Part shown: positions 1 to 6,096 of the stretch, one piece after another
How positions within the stretch are numbered: position 1 is the first letter of the stretch
How the letters are laid out: every line of letters begins with the position of its first letter
NCBI GenBank assembly: GCA_001787465.1
Contig: MFXJ01000082.1
Location: 1-6,096 of the forward strand
Reading direction: 5' to 3'
Origin: Candidatus Peregrinibacteria bacterium RIFOXYB2_FULL_32_7
GTDB taxonomy: Bacteria > Patescibacteriota > Gracilibacteria > UBA1369 > GWF2-33-10
Length of the DNA: 6,096 nt
The notes under the pieces: model-generated
Seen by the model: only the letters and a program-made list of their open reading frames with translations
Told to the model about the DNA's origin: nothing
Databases searched by the model: none
Program-made: the position numbers and the translations under genes

Positions 1-1744
1 CATCAGGTAAATTCAAAGTGTCCATTACCTTTTTAATTCTGTCTCCGCCAAAAATCCTCATCACTTGATCGTCCATTGACACATAAAACTGACTGATCCC
101 AGGATCTCCCTGACGACCAGCACGTCCCCTAAGCTGATTGTCTATTCGCCTGCTTTCATGACGTTCAGTGCCAATAATATATAATCCGCCTAAATCTTTA
201 ACGCCATCGCCTAGCTTAATATCAGTACCTCTACCAGCCATGTTAGTAGCAATTGTTACTGCATTTTTTTCACCAGCTTTAGCAATAATTTCCGCTTCTT
301 TTTCATGATATTTTGCGTTCAAAACAGTATGAGAAATGCCAGCCTGTTTCAATAAATTACTTAATTTTTCTGATTTTTCTATAGAAATCGTGCCAATTAA
401 AACCGGCTGTCCTTTTTCATTTATTTCTTTTACTTCTTTACAAACAGCATTGAATTTCGCTTTTTCATTTTTATAAATAGCATCATGCGAATCATCTCGT
501 TTAACTGGCTTGTTTGTAGGAATAACAATCACTTCTAGTCCGTAAATTTTCGTAAACTCTTCAGCTTCTGTCAAAGCCGTTCCTGTCATACCGGCTAATC
601 TTTTAAATAATCGAAAATAATTCTGAAAACTAATACTGGCTAGAGTTTTGCTTTCTCTTTTAATAGCTACGCCTTCTTTAGCTTCAATCGCTTGATGAAG
701 ACCACTTGAAAATCTTCTTCCCGGCATCAATCGGCCAGTAAATTCATCTACAATGATAATTTCATTATTATTAATCACATAATCAACATCTTTTTCATAA
801 ACACTTATAGCTTTTAAAGCTTGTTCAATGTGATTTACCTCTTGAAAGCCTTTTTCAGTATAAATATTTTCAACACCAAGAAATTTTTCCATTTTGGCTA
901 TACCTTCTTCAGTCAAAACCGCGGTTTTTTGTTTTTCATCAATATTATAATCTTCATTTTCTTTCAAATTTTTCACTAATCTCGCATAAGTCATATATTT
1001 GTCAGTTGAATCTTCTGCTGGAGCTGAAATAATAAGTGGCGTACGCGCCTCATCGATTAAAATTGAATCAACTTCATCAACAATCGCGTAATGAAGATAT
1101 TTTTGCACAACATCGTCAATTCGAGTCGCCATATTATCGCGCAAATAATCAAATCCGAATTCATTATTTGTACCATAAGTAATATCGCAGGCATAAGCTT
1201 TTTCCTTTTCATCTGTTTTTTGGTGATTGTAAATTACACCAACAGTCAAACCAAGAAATTCATAAATACCCCTCATCCATTCAGAGTCTCGATGCGCTAA
1301 ATAATCATTCACTGTAACAAGATAAGCCCCTTTACCGTTAAGCGCGTTTAAATATAAAGGCATGGTCGCAACCAAAGTTTTACCCTCACCAGTTTTCATT
1401 TCAGAAATTTTGCCTTGATGCAAAGCAATACCTCCAATTAACTGCACATCATAAGGAATCATATCCCAAATTTTATCATGCTCGCGCACTTTCCATGATC
1501 GACCTTGGAGCTTACGACAAGCATTTTTCACCAAAGCAAAAGCTTCTGGCAAAATACTATCTAAGCTTTCACCATCCTTAATTCTTTTTTTAAATTCCTC
1601 AGTTTTTTTAGGGAAATCTTCAAGTTTTAAAATTCTATCATACTCTTGCTCCAAAATATTGATTTTATCAACAAGAGGCTGTAGAGATCTAATATATTTC
1701 GCATTAGAATCACCGATAATTTTTGCAATAATTTCGCGAAGCAA
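1..1744 (-). CDS. secA: Protein translocase subunit SecA, N-terminal two thirds (3' end beyond window)
   Basis: SecA is the cytoplasmic and membrane-associated ATPase that pushes unfolded preproteins through the SecYEG channel. About 581 codons are visible; the C-terminal helical scaffold/wing and tail lie beyond the left edge. Seen in the translation: the N-terminal family signature [19 protein letters not shown], Walker A MKTGEGKT with K122, Walker B DEVD at residues 223-226 followed by [14 protein letters not shown], the region containing [13 protein letters not shown] (preprotein cross-linking domain and its junction), MAGRGTDI from residue 502, and [12 protein letters not shown] of the second nucleotide-binding domain. 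No frameshift or lost catalytic residue is seen. No in-frame ATG precedes the conserved N-terminus; an upstream in-frame stop leaves TTG at 1744 as the best start, giving [13 protein letters not shown], which fits the family. No Shine-Dalgarno is visible. It is transcribed divergently from the orphan gene at 1891. Identity is very secure; the exact start is less so. Confidence 0.97.
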   Translation of the reverse strand, partial: MLREIIAKIIGDSNAKYIRSLQPLVDKINILEQEYDRILKLEDFPKKTEEFKKRIKDGESLDSILPEAFALVKNACRKLQGRSWKVREHDKIWDMIPYDVQLIGGIALHQGKISEMKTGEGKTLVATMPLYLNALNGKGAYLVTVNDYLAHRDSEWMRGIYEFLGLTVGVIYNHQKTDEKEKAYACDITYGTNNEFGFDYLRDNMATRIDDVVQKYLHYAIVDEVDSILIDEARTPLIISAPAEDSTDKYMTYARLVKNLKENEDYNIDEKQKTAVLTEEGIAKMEKFLGVENIYTEKGFQEVNHIEQALKAISVYEKDVDYVINNNEIIIVDEFTGRLMPGRRFSSGLHQAIEAKEGVAIKRESKTLASISFQNYFRLFKRLAGMTGTALTEAEEFTKIYGLEVIVIPTNKPVKRDDSHDAIYKNEKAKFNAVCKEVKEINEKGQPVLIGTISIEKSEKLSNLLKQAGISHTVLNAKYHEKEAEIIAKAGEKNAVTIATNMAGRGTDIKLGDGVKDLGGLYIIGTERHESRRIDNQLRGRAGRQGDPGISQFYVSMDDQVMRIFGGDRIKKVMDTLNLPD

Positions 1745-1754
1745 ACTATTTAAG

Positions 1755-1801
1755 TTTAAGATTTAAGTCTCTATTGAGAGCTTTTAGAGCTTAATCTTAA
1801 A
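1755..1801 (-). promoter_or_regulatory. Imperfect stem-loop in the secA leader
   Basis: On the secA strand the arm TTTAAGATTAAGCTCT (1801-1786) pairs with AGAGACTTAAATCTTAAA (1772-1755): 16 base pairs interrupted by two single-A bulges, with a 13-nt loop. The structure ends 10 nt before the TTG start of secA, so if transcribed it would sit at the ribosome entry site. It is not followed by a T-run, and no gene ends into it, so it does not look like a terminator. It lies upstream of the plus-strand promoter at 1829 and so outside that transcript. It could be a translational control element, a protein-binding site in DNA, or a chance palindrome in AT-rich sequence. Confidence 0.45.
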
Positions 1802-1828
1802 TCAAAAGAATTTCAATACGCAAAAAAT

Positions 1829-1857
1829 TTGTCTAAAAGGTTTAGAAATGATATAAT
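1829..1857 (+). promoter_or_regulatory. Sigma70-type promoter with extended -10 for the orphan gene
   Basis: The -35 box TTGTCT (1829-1834, 4/6 to consensus) is followed after 17 bp by a perfect -10 TATAAT (1852-1857). The -10 is preceded by TGA, giving the extended -10 form TGnTATAAT. Predicted transcription start is about 1864, leaving a leader of roughly 26 nt of almost pure A/T before the ATG at 1891. A second TATAAT at 1871-1876 has no partner -35 at the right distance and is less likely. Confidence 0.65.
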
Positions 1858-1890
1858 TTATTAATAACTTTATAATTTTAAAAAAATTTT

Positions 1891-2343
1891 ATGACCAATT
1901 TTAAAACAGAAACAAATTTAGATTCAATTACTAACATTGAAGATCAAAAATTAGGAAATAGCTCATCTCCAATAGAACTAGCTTTAAATCAAGAAGTGGA
2001 GATTGCAAAAGAAAGCTTAGAAGAATGGATTGATAAAATAAAAATTCTAGATTCAAAAGGAGAAGACGTTGATATTGTTATGAATGGATTAAAGCTAAAA
2101 CAAATTGCAAAAGAAATTAAAGGCATCTTAAAGAGAAATTTTGATAAAAATATTTCAGATGTTGAAGATATAAAAATTACTGTTGGAACTGGTTATATCA
2201 ACATTCAAATAAGTTTAAATAATGGTGAAAAAATTGAATATCAAACAAAAACTTCAGGTAAAAGCATCAAGGCGAATATTTCAGATGTGATGACTAGTTT
2301 TAGCTATGCCGCAACAAAAAATCCGAGATTATTTTTAAAATGA
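1891..2343 (+). CDS. Hypothetical protein, 150 aa, no recognised family
   Basis: I do not recognise this protein. It is acidic and polar in its first half (residues 1-60, with a Ser/Asn-rich start and a probable amphipathic helix around 30-52, ALNQEVEIAKESLEEWIDKI), then lysine-rich (66-90). A likely beta-hairpin follows at 92-120 (DIKITVGTGYINIQISLN, then GEKIEYQTK). It has no cysteine, signal peptide, membrane segment or obvious catalytic motif, so a small soluble cytoplasmic protein is the best description. The start is fixed by an in-frame stop at 1879-1881 just before the ATG. There is no Shine-Dalgarno, only an AT-rich leader behind a strong promoter. The gene is alone on its strand, divergent from secA and convergent with the ATPase gene, and ends 15 bp before repeat copy 1. 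A well-formed promoter and a long open frame with protein-like composition argue that it is real; function is unknown. Confidence 0.75.
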   Translation: MTNFKTETNLDSITNIEDQKLGNSSSPIELALNQEVEIAKESLEEWIDKIKILDSKGEDVDIVMNGLKLKQIAKEIKGILKRNFDKNISDVEDIKITVGTGYINIQISLNNGEKIEYQTKTSGKSIKANISDVMTSFSYAATKNPRLFLK

Positions 2344-2358
2344 ATTTTTAAAATTTGC

Positions 2359-2424
2359 AATCCTTGAAATAAGCAAGTTTTTAGGAGTTACAATCCTTAA
2401 AATTGATAGATTTTTAGGAATTTA
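2359..2424. repeat. 66-bp intergenic direct repeat, copy 1 (two tandem hairpin units)
   Basis: This matches 3580-3645 in the same orientation at 61 of 66 positions, with no gaps. It is built of two units of period 33 bp sharing the pattern AATCCTTrAAAT-6 nt-rTTTTTAGGA. Each folds into a 10-bp stem with one T-T mismatch and a 6-nt loop (2361-2386 and 2394-2419). It fills most of the 82-bp gap between the convergent ends of the orphan gene (2343) and the ATPase gene (2426) and could act as a bidirectional transcript end for both. No T-run follows the hairpins, so a classical intrinsic terminator is not evident. Confidence 0.9.
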
Positions 2425-2425
2425 T

Positions 2426-3562
2426 TTATAAAACAAAGTCTAAATAATTTTCTTGATTTATTTCTTTAAATTCATGTTCAGGATATTGTGCCACAAAATC
2501 TTTTGGAATTTTTGATTGTTTTGCTTGCCATTTAAACTCATAAGCAAATAATTTCCCTTCTCTTTCTTCAATAAAATCAATCTCCTTACCTTCCCAAGTA
2601 CGCCAAAAATAATTATTAGCAAAAATACCTGTGTAACGCTGTTTTTTTAATCGCTCAATAATCAAAAAATTCTCCCAAAGCTGACCAATATCATTTCTAA
2701 GATTTAAATTATTAAAATTTGAAATAATACTGTTTCTAATACCTAAATCATAAAAATAATATTTGCTTTTTTTATGAATTTCTTTTCGTAAATTTCTAGA
2801 AAAACCTCGTAAATTAAACAAAATAAAAGATTGTTCCATTAAATCTAAATATCTAGCTACGGTTTTATAATCAATACCAAGTTGAGTTGCTAATTCATGA
2901 TATGAGACTTCTGATCCAAGCTGGAAAGCAATAAGTCTTAGTAAATCAATGATAATTTTGGAATTTTTTACTTTTTCCAACTCAAAAATATCTTTAAAAA
3001 GATAAGAATTAGTAATCTCATTCAAAGCAATAATTTTTTGCTCTTTATCATCTTGGTTTAAAACAGCAGGATATGACCCAAAAACAAGAAATTCTGATAA
3101 ATTTTCTCTTAACTCATGCCTACTAAAGTTTTTATATTGTTTATCATGAAGTTCAAGCTGAGCAATTGGATACATATCAAGCGTTCTTTTTCTACCCGTC
3201 AAAGGTTCACCAACTTGTCCAGATAATTCAAAAGAAGATGACCCGGTAACAATTACTTTTATCTTTGGGATATTATCAACAATAATTTTAAGCCCCATAC
3301 CAATATTTGGAATTCGCTGAGCTTCATCAATCACAATCAATTCATACCCCTCACAATAATCAAAAATTCTTGAAAAATCCTGTGAACTCAAAGCTTCCTG
3401 TACTTTTATACTATCCCCAGAATCAAATTTATATTTATATTTTGTGCTATTAAGAAAATTTTTTAAAAGTGTAGTTTTTCCAACCTGGCGCGCTCCAAAT
3501 ATCACCAAAACTTTATTGGCTTCCAGGTATTTTTCTAAATTTTGATAATATCTTTTTATCAT
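2426..3562 (-). CDS. ATP-binding protein, AAA_14 / DUF4143 family ATPase
   Basis: A 378-residue member of the widespread AAA_14-DUF4143 ATPases, whose cellular role is mostly unknown. Domains in order: AAA core with Walker A GARQVGKTT (23-31, K29), Walker B LIVIDEAQRI (75-84, D79 E80), sensor 1 VIVTGSSSFEL (103-113) and basic GRKR (123-126). A winged-helix-like stretch follows (about 218-248, YHELATQLGIDYKTVARYLD). The C-terminal DUF4143 part has PD-(D/E)XK-like residues: E297, D329 in GKEIDFI, and E342-x-K344 in YEFKW. The length is typical for the family and no key residue is missing. The ATG at 3562 has a good Shine-Dalgarno, unlike its neighbours. The gene is bracketed by the two 66-bp direct repeats, suggesting a movable module. 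A stress, defence or DNA-related role is possible but unsupported here; it is not an operon partner of the convergent orphan gene. Confidence 0.93.
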   Translation of the reverse strand: MIKRYYQNLEKYLEANKVLVIFGARQVGKTTLLKNFLNSTKYKYKFDSGDSIKVQEALSSQDFSRIFDYCEGYELIVIDEAQRIPNIGMGLKIIVDNIPKIKVIVTGSSSFELSGQVGEPLTGRKRTLDMYPIAQLELHDKQYKNFSRHELRENLSEFLVFGSYPAVLNQDDKEQKIIALNEITNSYLFKDIFELEKVKNSKIIIDLLRLIAFQLGSEVSYHELATQLGIDYKTVARYLDLMEQSFILFNLRGFSRNLRKEIHKKSKYYFYDLGIRNSIISNFNNLNLRNDIGQLWENFLIIERLKKQRYTGIFANNYFWRTWEGKEIDFIEEREGKLFAYEFKWQAKQSKIPKDFVAQYPEHEFKEINQENYLDFVL

Positions 3563-3569
3563 ATCTTTA

Positions 3570-3578
3570 CCTTACTCC
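3570..3578 (-). promoter_or_regulatory. Shine-Dalgarno of the ATPase gene
   Basis: GGAGTAAGG on the minus strand contains AAGG 7 nt and GGAG 12 nt before the ATG at 3562. It is the only convincing ribosome binding site of the three complete starts plus the secA start in this window. It fixes the ATPase start and borders repeat copy 2. Confidence 0.7.
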
Positions 3579-3579
3579 A

Positions 3580-3645
3580 AATCCTTAAAATAAGCAAATT
3601 TTTAGGAGTTGCAATCCTTGAAATCGATAGATTTTTAGGAATTTA
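3580..3645. repeat. 66-bp intergenic direct repeat, copy 2 (contains the lysS stop codon)
   Basis: Second copy of the repeat at 2359-2424, differing by five transitions. Its two hairpin units are at 3582-3607 and 3615-3640. Identity stops abruptly at both ends. The final TTA (3643-3645) is the complement of the lysS TAA stop, so the element reaches exactly to the end of that reading frame. It occupies most of the 80-bp gap between the 3' end of lysS and the 5' end of the ATPase gene. A weak promoter-like pair for the ATPase gene lies inside it (TTGCAA 3609-3614, then TATTTT 3592-3587 on the minus strand, 16-bp spacer), but this is below the level I would call. Confidence 0.9.
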
Positions 3646-5127
3646 CTGCTTTTCTTCGATCTTTTCCGACTTCATCAAGGGGAACAAAACGCAGTCTCTT
3701 AAATTATCTTGCTGTGTTAGTAATGTTACCAGCCTATCAAAACCTAAGCCCCAACCTGAAATTGGAGGGAGACCGTGTTCCATGGCGATTATATAATCAT
3801 CATCTCCCTGCATTGCCTCTTCATCTCCATCTGCGCTGGCTTTGGCTTGTTCTTTAAATCTTTCCGCTTGATCAATTGGATCAACCAACTCTGAATAAGC
3901 TTTTACTATTTCCCAACCATTAACTACTAACTGGAATTGATCGACCATTTCAGGATTTTTATCATTAGTTCTAGCTAGTGGCTGAAGAGATTTCGGATAA
4001 TTATAAAGAAAAATTGGTCCGATAATTTTTGGTCGCGAAACTTTTTTATATAAATTATCAACTAAAGTTGAATATCCCATATTTTCCATACCATAAATTT
4101 CAATTTTTTTCTTCTTTAATTCTGCCTTCAAAATCTTTACATCAATTATTTTTGTGATATCAATGCCACTATCTTTTTTTAAAAGTTCCACAAAATCAAT
4201 TCTTTTCCAAGGAGTTGTAAAATCAACTTCGTTTAATTCGCCATCTTTATTTTTGATTTGCACTTTTTTTGAAAGTTCAGTTTTTTCAAATAAAAAATCA
4301 AACATTTTTTCTGTAAATCTCATATTATCTTCAAAATTCCAATAAGCGCAATAATGTTCAATATGGGTATGTTCAGGTAAATGAGAAGGATCAATGCCTT
4401 CATTGCGGAAAGCCTTGCCAATTTCAAAAACTTTTTCAAATCCGCCGCCGATCGCCACTTTCAAAGGCAATTCATGTGAAATTCGAAGCACTAAATCCAA
4501 ATCATAAGCGTTATTACGAGTACAATAAGGGGTAGCGGCCGCTCCAGTTGCGTTTTGTTGCAAAGTCGGAGTTTCCACTTCAAAAAATCCTTCTTGCCAA
4601 TAAAATTCTCTCAGCGCTTTAAGTAGATTTGACCTAAATTTAAATCTATCTAAAACTCCTTCATTCATAATCATATCAAGGTATCTTTGACGATATTTAG
4701 CTTCTTCATCAATTAAACCATGAAATTTTTCTGGTAGTGGTAATAAAGCTTTACCTAAAAAAGTCCATTTTTTTGCTAAAACTGTTTTTTCGCCATGTTT
4801 AGTAGTAAAAATTTCACCGGTAATGCCAATAAAATCTCCCATATCAATATTTTTTTCAATTAAATCAAAATCTTTTTCTCCAATATCTTGTTTAGTCAAA
4901 GCAACCTGTATTTTACCGCTTTCATCTTTTAAAATTGCAAACATAAGTTTCCCAAAAGATCTAAGCATTACAATTCTGCCAGCAACTGATACGTCTTTTA
5001 CTCCATTATCTAAATTTTTTGCTAAAAAAGCTTGATGAGTTTTTACATATTTTTCTGGATACGGATGAATACCAGCCTTTTTTAAATTTTCCAATTTAGC
5101 AATCCGAATTTGACGAAGATCAGACAC
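3643..5127 (-). CDS. lysS: Lysyl-tRNA synthetase, class II
   Basis: Charges tRNA-Lys with lysine in the cytoplasm. The complete 494 residues are close to the usual bacterial length. An OB-fold anticodon-binding domain (about 45-125, VAGRIVMLRSFGKLMFAILKD) is followed by the class II catalytic core. Motif 1 is in the region FFEVETPTLQ (181-190), motif 2 is FRNEGID (240-246), and the late-core signature YSELVDPIDQAERF is at 411-424. DDDYIIAMEHGLPP (442-455) leads into motif 3, GWGLGFDRLV (458-467). The segment after motif 2 reads HLPEHTHIEHYCAYW, whereas common bacterial LysRS have approximately HNPEFTMMELYxAYAD, so this is a divergent form. The start is GTG at 5127: the frame is closed by a stop five codons upstream and contains no ATG there. 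No Shine-Dalgarno precedes it; AAAGGA lies 24 nt away, too far. The stop codon lies inside repeat copy 2. Confidence 0.97.
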   Translation of the reverse strand: MSDLRQIRIAKLENLKKAGIHPYPEKYVKTHQAFLAKNLDNGVKDVSVAGRIVMLRSFGKLMFAILKDESGKIQVALTKQDIGEKDFDLIEKNIDMGDFIGITGEIFTTKHGEKTVLAKKWTFLGKALLPLPEKFHGLIDEEAKYRQRYLDMIMNEGVLDRFKFRSNLLKALREFYWQEGFFEVETPTLQQNATGAAATPYCTRNNAYDLDLVLRISHELPLKVAIGGGFEKVFEIGKAFRNEGIDPSHLPEHTHIEHYCAYWNFEDNMRFTEKMFDFLFEKTELSKKVQIKNKDGELNEVDFTTPWKRIDFVELLKKDSGIDITKIIDVKILKAELKKKKIEIYGMENMGYSTLVDNLYKKVSRPKIIGPIFLYNYPKSLQPLARTNDKNPEMVDQFQLVVNGWEIVKAYSELVDPIDQAERFKEQAKASADGDEEAMQGDDDYIIAMEHGLPPISGWGLGFDRLVTLLTQQDNLRDCVLFPLMKSEKIEEKQ

Positions 5128-5167
5128 TTTGGAAATTTTAGATTAATAAAGCTATCCTTTTACGCTT

Positions 5168-5195
5168 ATTATATCTTGAAATTTCTGTAATACAA
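5168..5195 (-). promoter_or_regulatory. Probable lysS promoter
   Basis: On the minus strand a perfect -10 TATAAT (5173-5168) lies 16 bp after TTGTAT (5195-5190), a weak -35 with only the TTG matching consensus. The predicted start is near 5161, giving a leader of about 34 nt before the GTG at 5127. Its position in the gap between dnaB and lysS supports separate transcription of lysS. Confidence 0.5.
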
Positions 5196-5205
5196 GAAAA
5201 GCTTC

Positions 5206-5233
5206 GGATAAAACAAAAAGGATAAAACAAAAA
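5206..5233. repeat. Tandem 14-bp direct repeat
   Basis: GGATAAAACAAAAA occurs twice back to back (5206-5219 and 5220-5233), identical in both copies. It lies between the end of dnaB and the lysS promoter, just upstream of the -35. It may be a slippage product of A-rich DNA, or part of the T-rich run ending the dnaB transcript, or an upstream promoter element of the lysS promoter. Confidence 0.7.
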
Positions 5234-5256
5234 AAATAACAGAAACGCATTCTTTC
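5229..5256 (-). terminator. Weak possible terminator of dnaB
   Basis: Just after the dnaB stop, the minus strand carries GAAA-GAATGCG-TTTC (5256-5242), then TGTTA and eight Ts (5236-5229). The T-run is good but the stem is only 4 bp and A/T-rich, so intrinsic termination would be inefficient. The separate lysS promoter downstream makes a transcript end here plausible. Confidence 0.3.
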
Positions 5257-5260
5257 ATTT

Positions 5261-6096
5261 TTACGCAAAAATCTCTCTCACTCCTTCTACAACCGGCCTT
5301 TCTTCGTGTTGAGTATCAATATCATAAAATCGCATTTGTTCTTTTTTGAACATTAACTCTACTCTGCCGGTAGAGCCATTACGATGTTTGCGGATAAATA
5401 AATCAGTAATGCCTTTTCTATCAGTATCTTCTTCATAATAATCTTCTCGATACATCATCAGCACAACATCAGCATCTTGTTCAATTGCTCCTGATTCTCT
5501 TAAATCACTTAATTGTGGGATCTTACTTGGTCGATTCTCAACCGCGCGCGATAATTGTGATAAGGCGATAATCGGAATATGTAATTCGCGCGCTAAAGCT
5601 TTTAGCGCTCTTGAGATTTCAGAAATTTCTTGAACTCGATTGCCACCATAACTACTAGTAGCACTAGACATTAATTGCAAATAATCAATAATTAGCATAT
5701 CAAGTCCATGTTCCATCTGAAGTCGACGGGTTTTGGCTCGAAGCTCAGGAATTGAACCAGTTAAAGAATCATCAATAAATAATTTATAATTATTAAGTTC
5801 ATCCATAACCTCACCGATTCTGCCAAAATCATCTTCAGTCAACTGTCCAGTTTTCATTTTCCATGAATCTACTTGAAGAAGATTACAAAACATTCTTTCC
5901 ACTAATTGCTCTTTGGACATTTCAAGCGACATTAATCCAATAGTTTTACCAGCTTTCGCCGCATTCTGAGCCGCATTCAAAGCAAAAGCAGTCTTACCCA
6001 TAGAAGGACGAGCCGCAATAATAACCAAATCTGAATTTTGGAATCCAGATAATATTCGATCTAAACCAGTAAAACCACTAGAGATCCCAAGATATT
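5261..6096 (-). CDS. dnaB: Replicative DNA helicase DnaB, C-terminal domain (5' end beyond window)
   Basis: DnaB is the hexameric ATPase that unwinds DNA at the replication fork and recruits primase. About 277 codons of the RecA-like C-terminal domain are visible; the N-terminal domain and linker lie past the right edge. Numbering from the first full codon at 6094, the domain opens with GISSGFTGLDRILSGFQ. Walker A is ARPSMGKT (K34), the catalytic glutamate is in SLEMSKEQ (E58), Walker B is MLIIDYLQL (D137), LSQLSRAVENR carries the conserved Gln, and DLRESGAIEQDAD follows. The trans-acting K236 and R238 are in RKHRNGSTGRVEL. All are intact, and no intein interrupts the Walker A or later insertion sites. 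The reading frame is open to the right edge, so the apparent TTG start at 6028 is internal and must not be used. It ends with TAA at 5261, 133 bp before lysS. Confidence 0.97.
   Translation of the reverse strand, partial: YLGISSGFTGLDRILSGFQNSDLVIIAARPSMGKTAFALNAAQNAAKAGKTIGLMSLEMSKEQLVERMFCNLLQVDSWKMKTGQLTEDDFGRIGEVMDELNNYKLFIDDSLTGSIPELRAKTRRLQMEHGLDMLIIDYLQLMSSATSSYGGNRVQEISEISRALKALARELHIPIIALSQLSRAVENRPSKIPQLSDLRESGAIEQDADVVLMMYREDYYEEDTDRKGITDLFIRKHRNGSTGRVELMFKKEQMRFYDIDTQHEERPVVEGVREIFA

Noticed and set aside
1091..1300. Plus-strand open frame of 69 codons with a hydrophobic middle
   Set aside because: It lies wholly inside secA in the opposite strand, where the secA translation is well conserved; no promoter or ribosome binding site supports it.
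2341..2370. Possible UGA recoding extending the orphan protein into repeat copy 1
   Set aside because: Some CPR lineages read UGA as glycine, but the frame meets another TGA eight codons later and then TAA, and the other genes use ordinary glycine codons and TAA stops.
2359..3645. CRISPR array
   Set aside because: There are only two tandem 33-bp units per copy with no unique spacers between them, and no cas genes nearby; the units are hairpin repeats.
3542..3796. Plus-strand open frame of 84 codons crossing repeat copy 2
   Set aside because: It overlaps the ends of both the ATPase and lysS antisense and has no start signals; it is open only because of the AT-rich repeat.
4154..5035. Two short plus-strand open frames (4154-4345 and 4823-5035)
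   Set aside because: Both are antisense shadows of lysS, with Ser/Phe/Ile-rich translations typical of reversed Lys/Glu-rich coding sequence.
5261..6028. A complete DnaB-like protein starting at TTG 6028
   Set aside because: The frame stays open to the window edge and the upstream residues (GFTGLDRILSGFQNSD) are conserved DnaB sequence, so the gene is simply cut by the window.

Overview
The window is AT-rich bacterial chromosome with three conserved housekeeping genes, all on the minus strand: secA (protein export ATPase, cut by the left edge), lysS (class II lysyl-tRNA synthetase, complete) and dnaB (replicative helicase, cut by the right edge). Between secA and lysS lies a small accessory region with a plus-strand orphan gene and a minus-strand AAA ATPase of the AAA_14/DUF4143 type. 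The low GC, short intergenic gaps, non-ATG starts without Shine-Dalgarno sequences, a divergent LysRS motif 2 and the ATPase family together suggest a Patescibacteria/CPR (Parcubacteria-like) genome. This is an inference from style, not a proven placement. Stops behave as in the standard bacterial code.

Layout from left to right: secA 1-1744 (-); a 146-bp divergent intergenic region with a long imperfect stem-loop on the secA side and a strong sigma70-type promoter on the other; orphan gene 1891-2343 (+); repeat copy 1 (2359-2424); ATPase 2426-3562 (-); repeat copy 2 (3580-3645), which contains the lysS stop codon; lysS 3643-5127 (-); a 133-bp gap with a weak possible terminator, a tandem 14-bp repeat and a probable lysS promoter; dnaB 5261-6096 (-). 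No stretch over 300 bases lacks a gene.

The housekeeping genes share no pathway (export, translation, replication) and look merely adjacent. The most notable structure is a pair of 66-bp direct repeats, 61/66 identical, bracketing the ATPase gene. Each copy consists of two tandem 33-bp hairpin units. All five differences between the copies are transitions, and all four in the hairpins keep pairing on the plus strand but would break it on the minus strand. Deleting one repeat plus the ATPase (1,221 bp) would leave a simple convergent orphan gene-repeat-lysS arrangement. The ATPase is also the only gene here with a clear Shine-Dalgarno sequence, so it looks like an inserted module.
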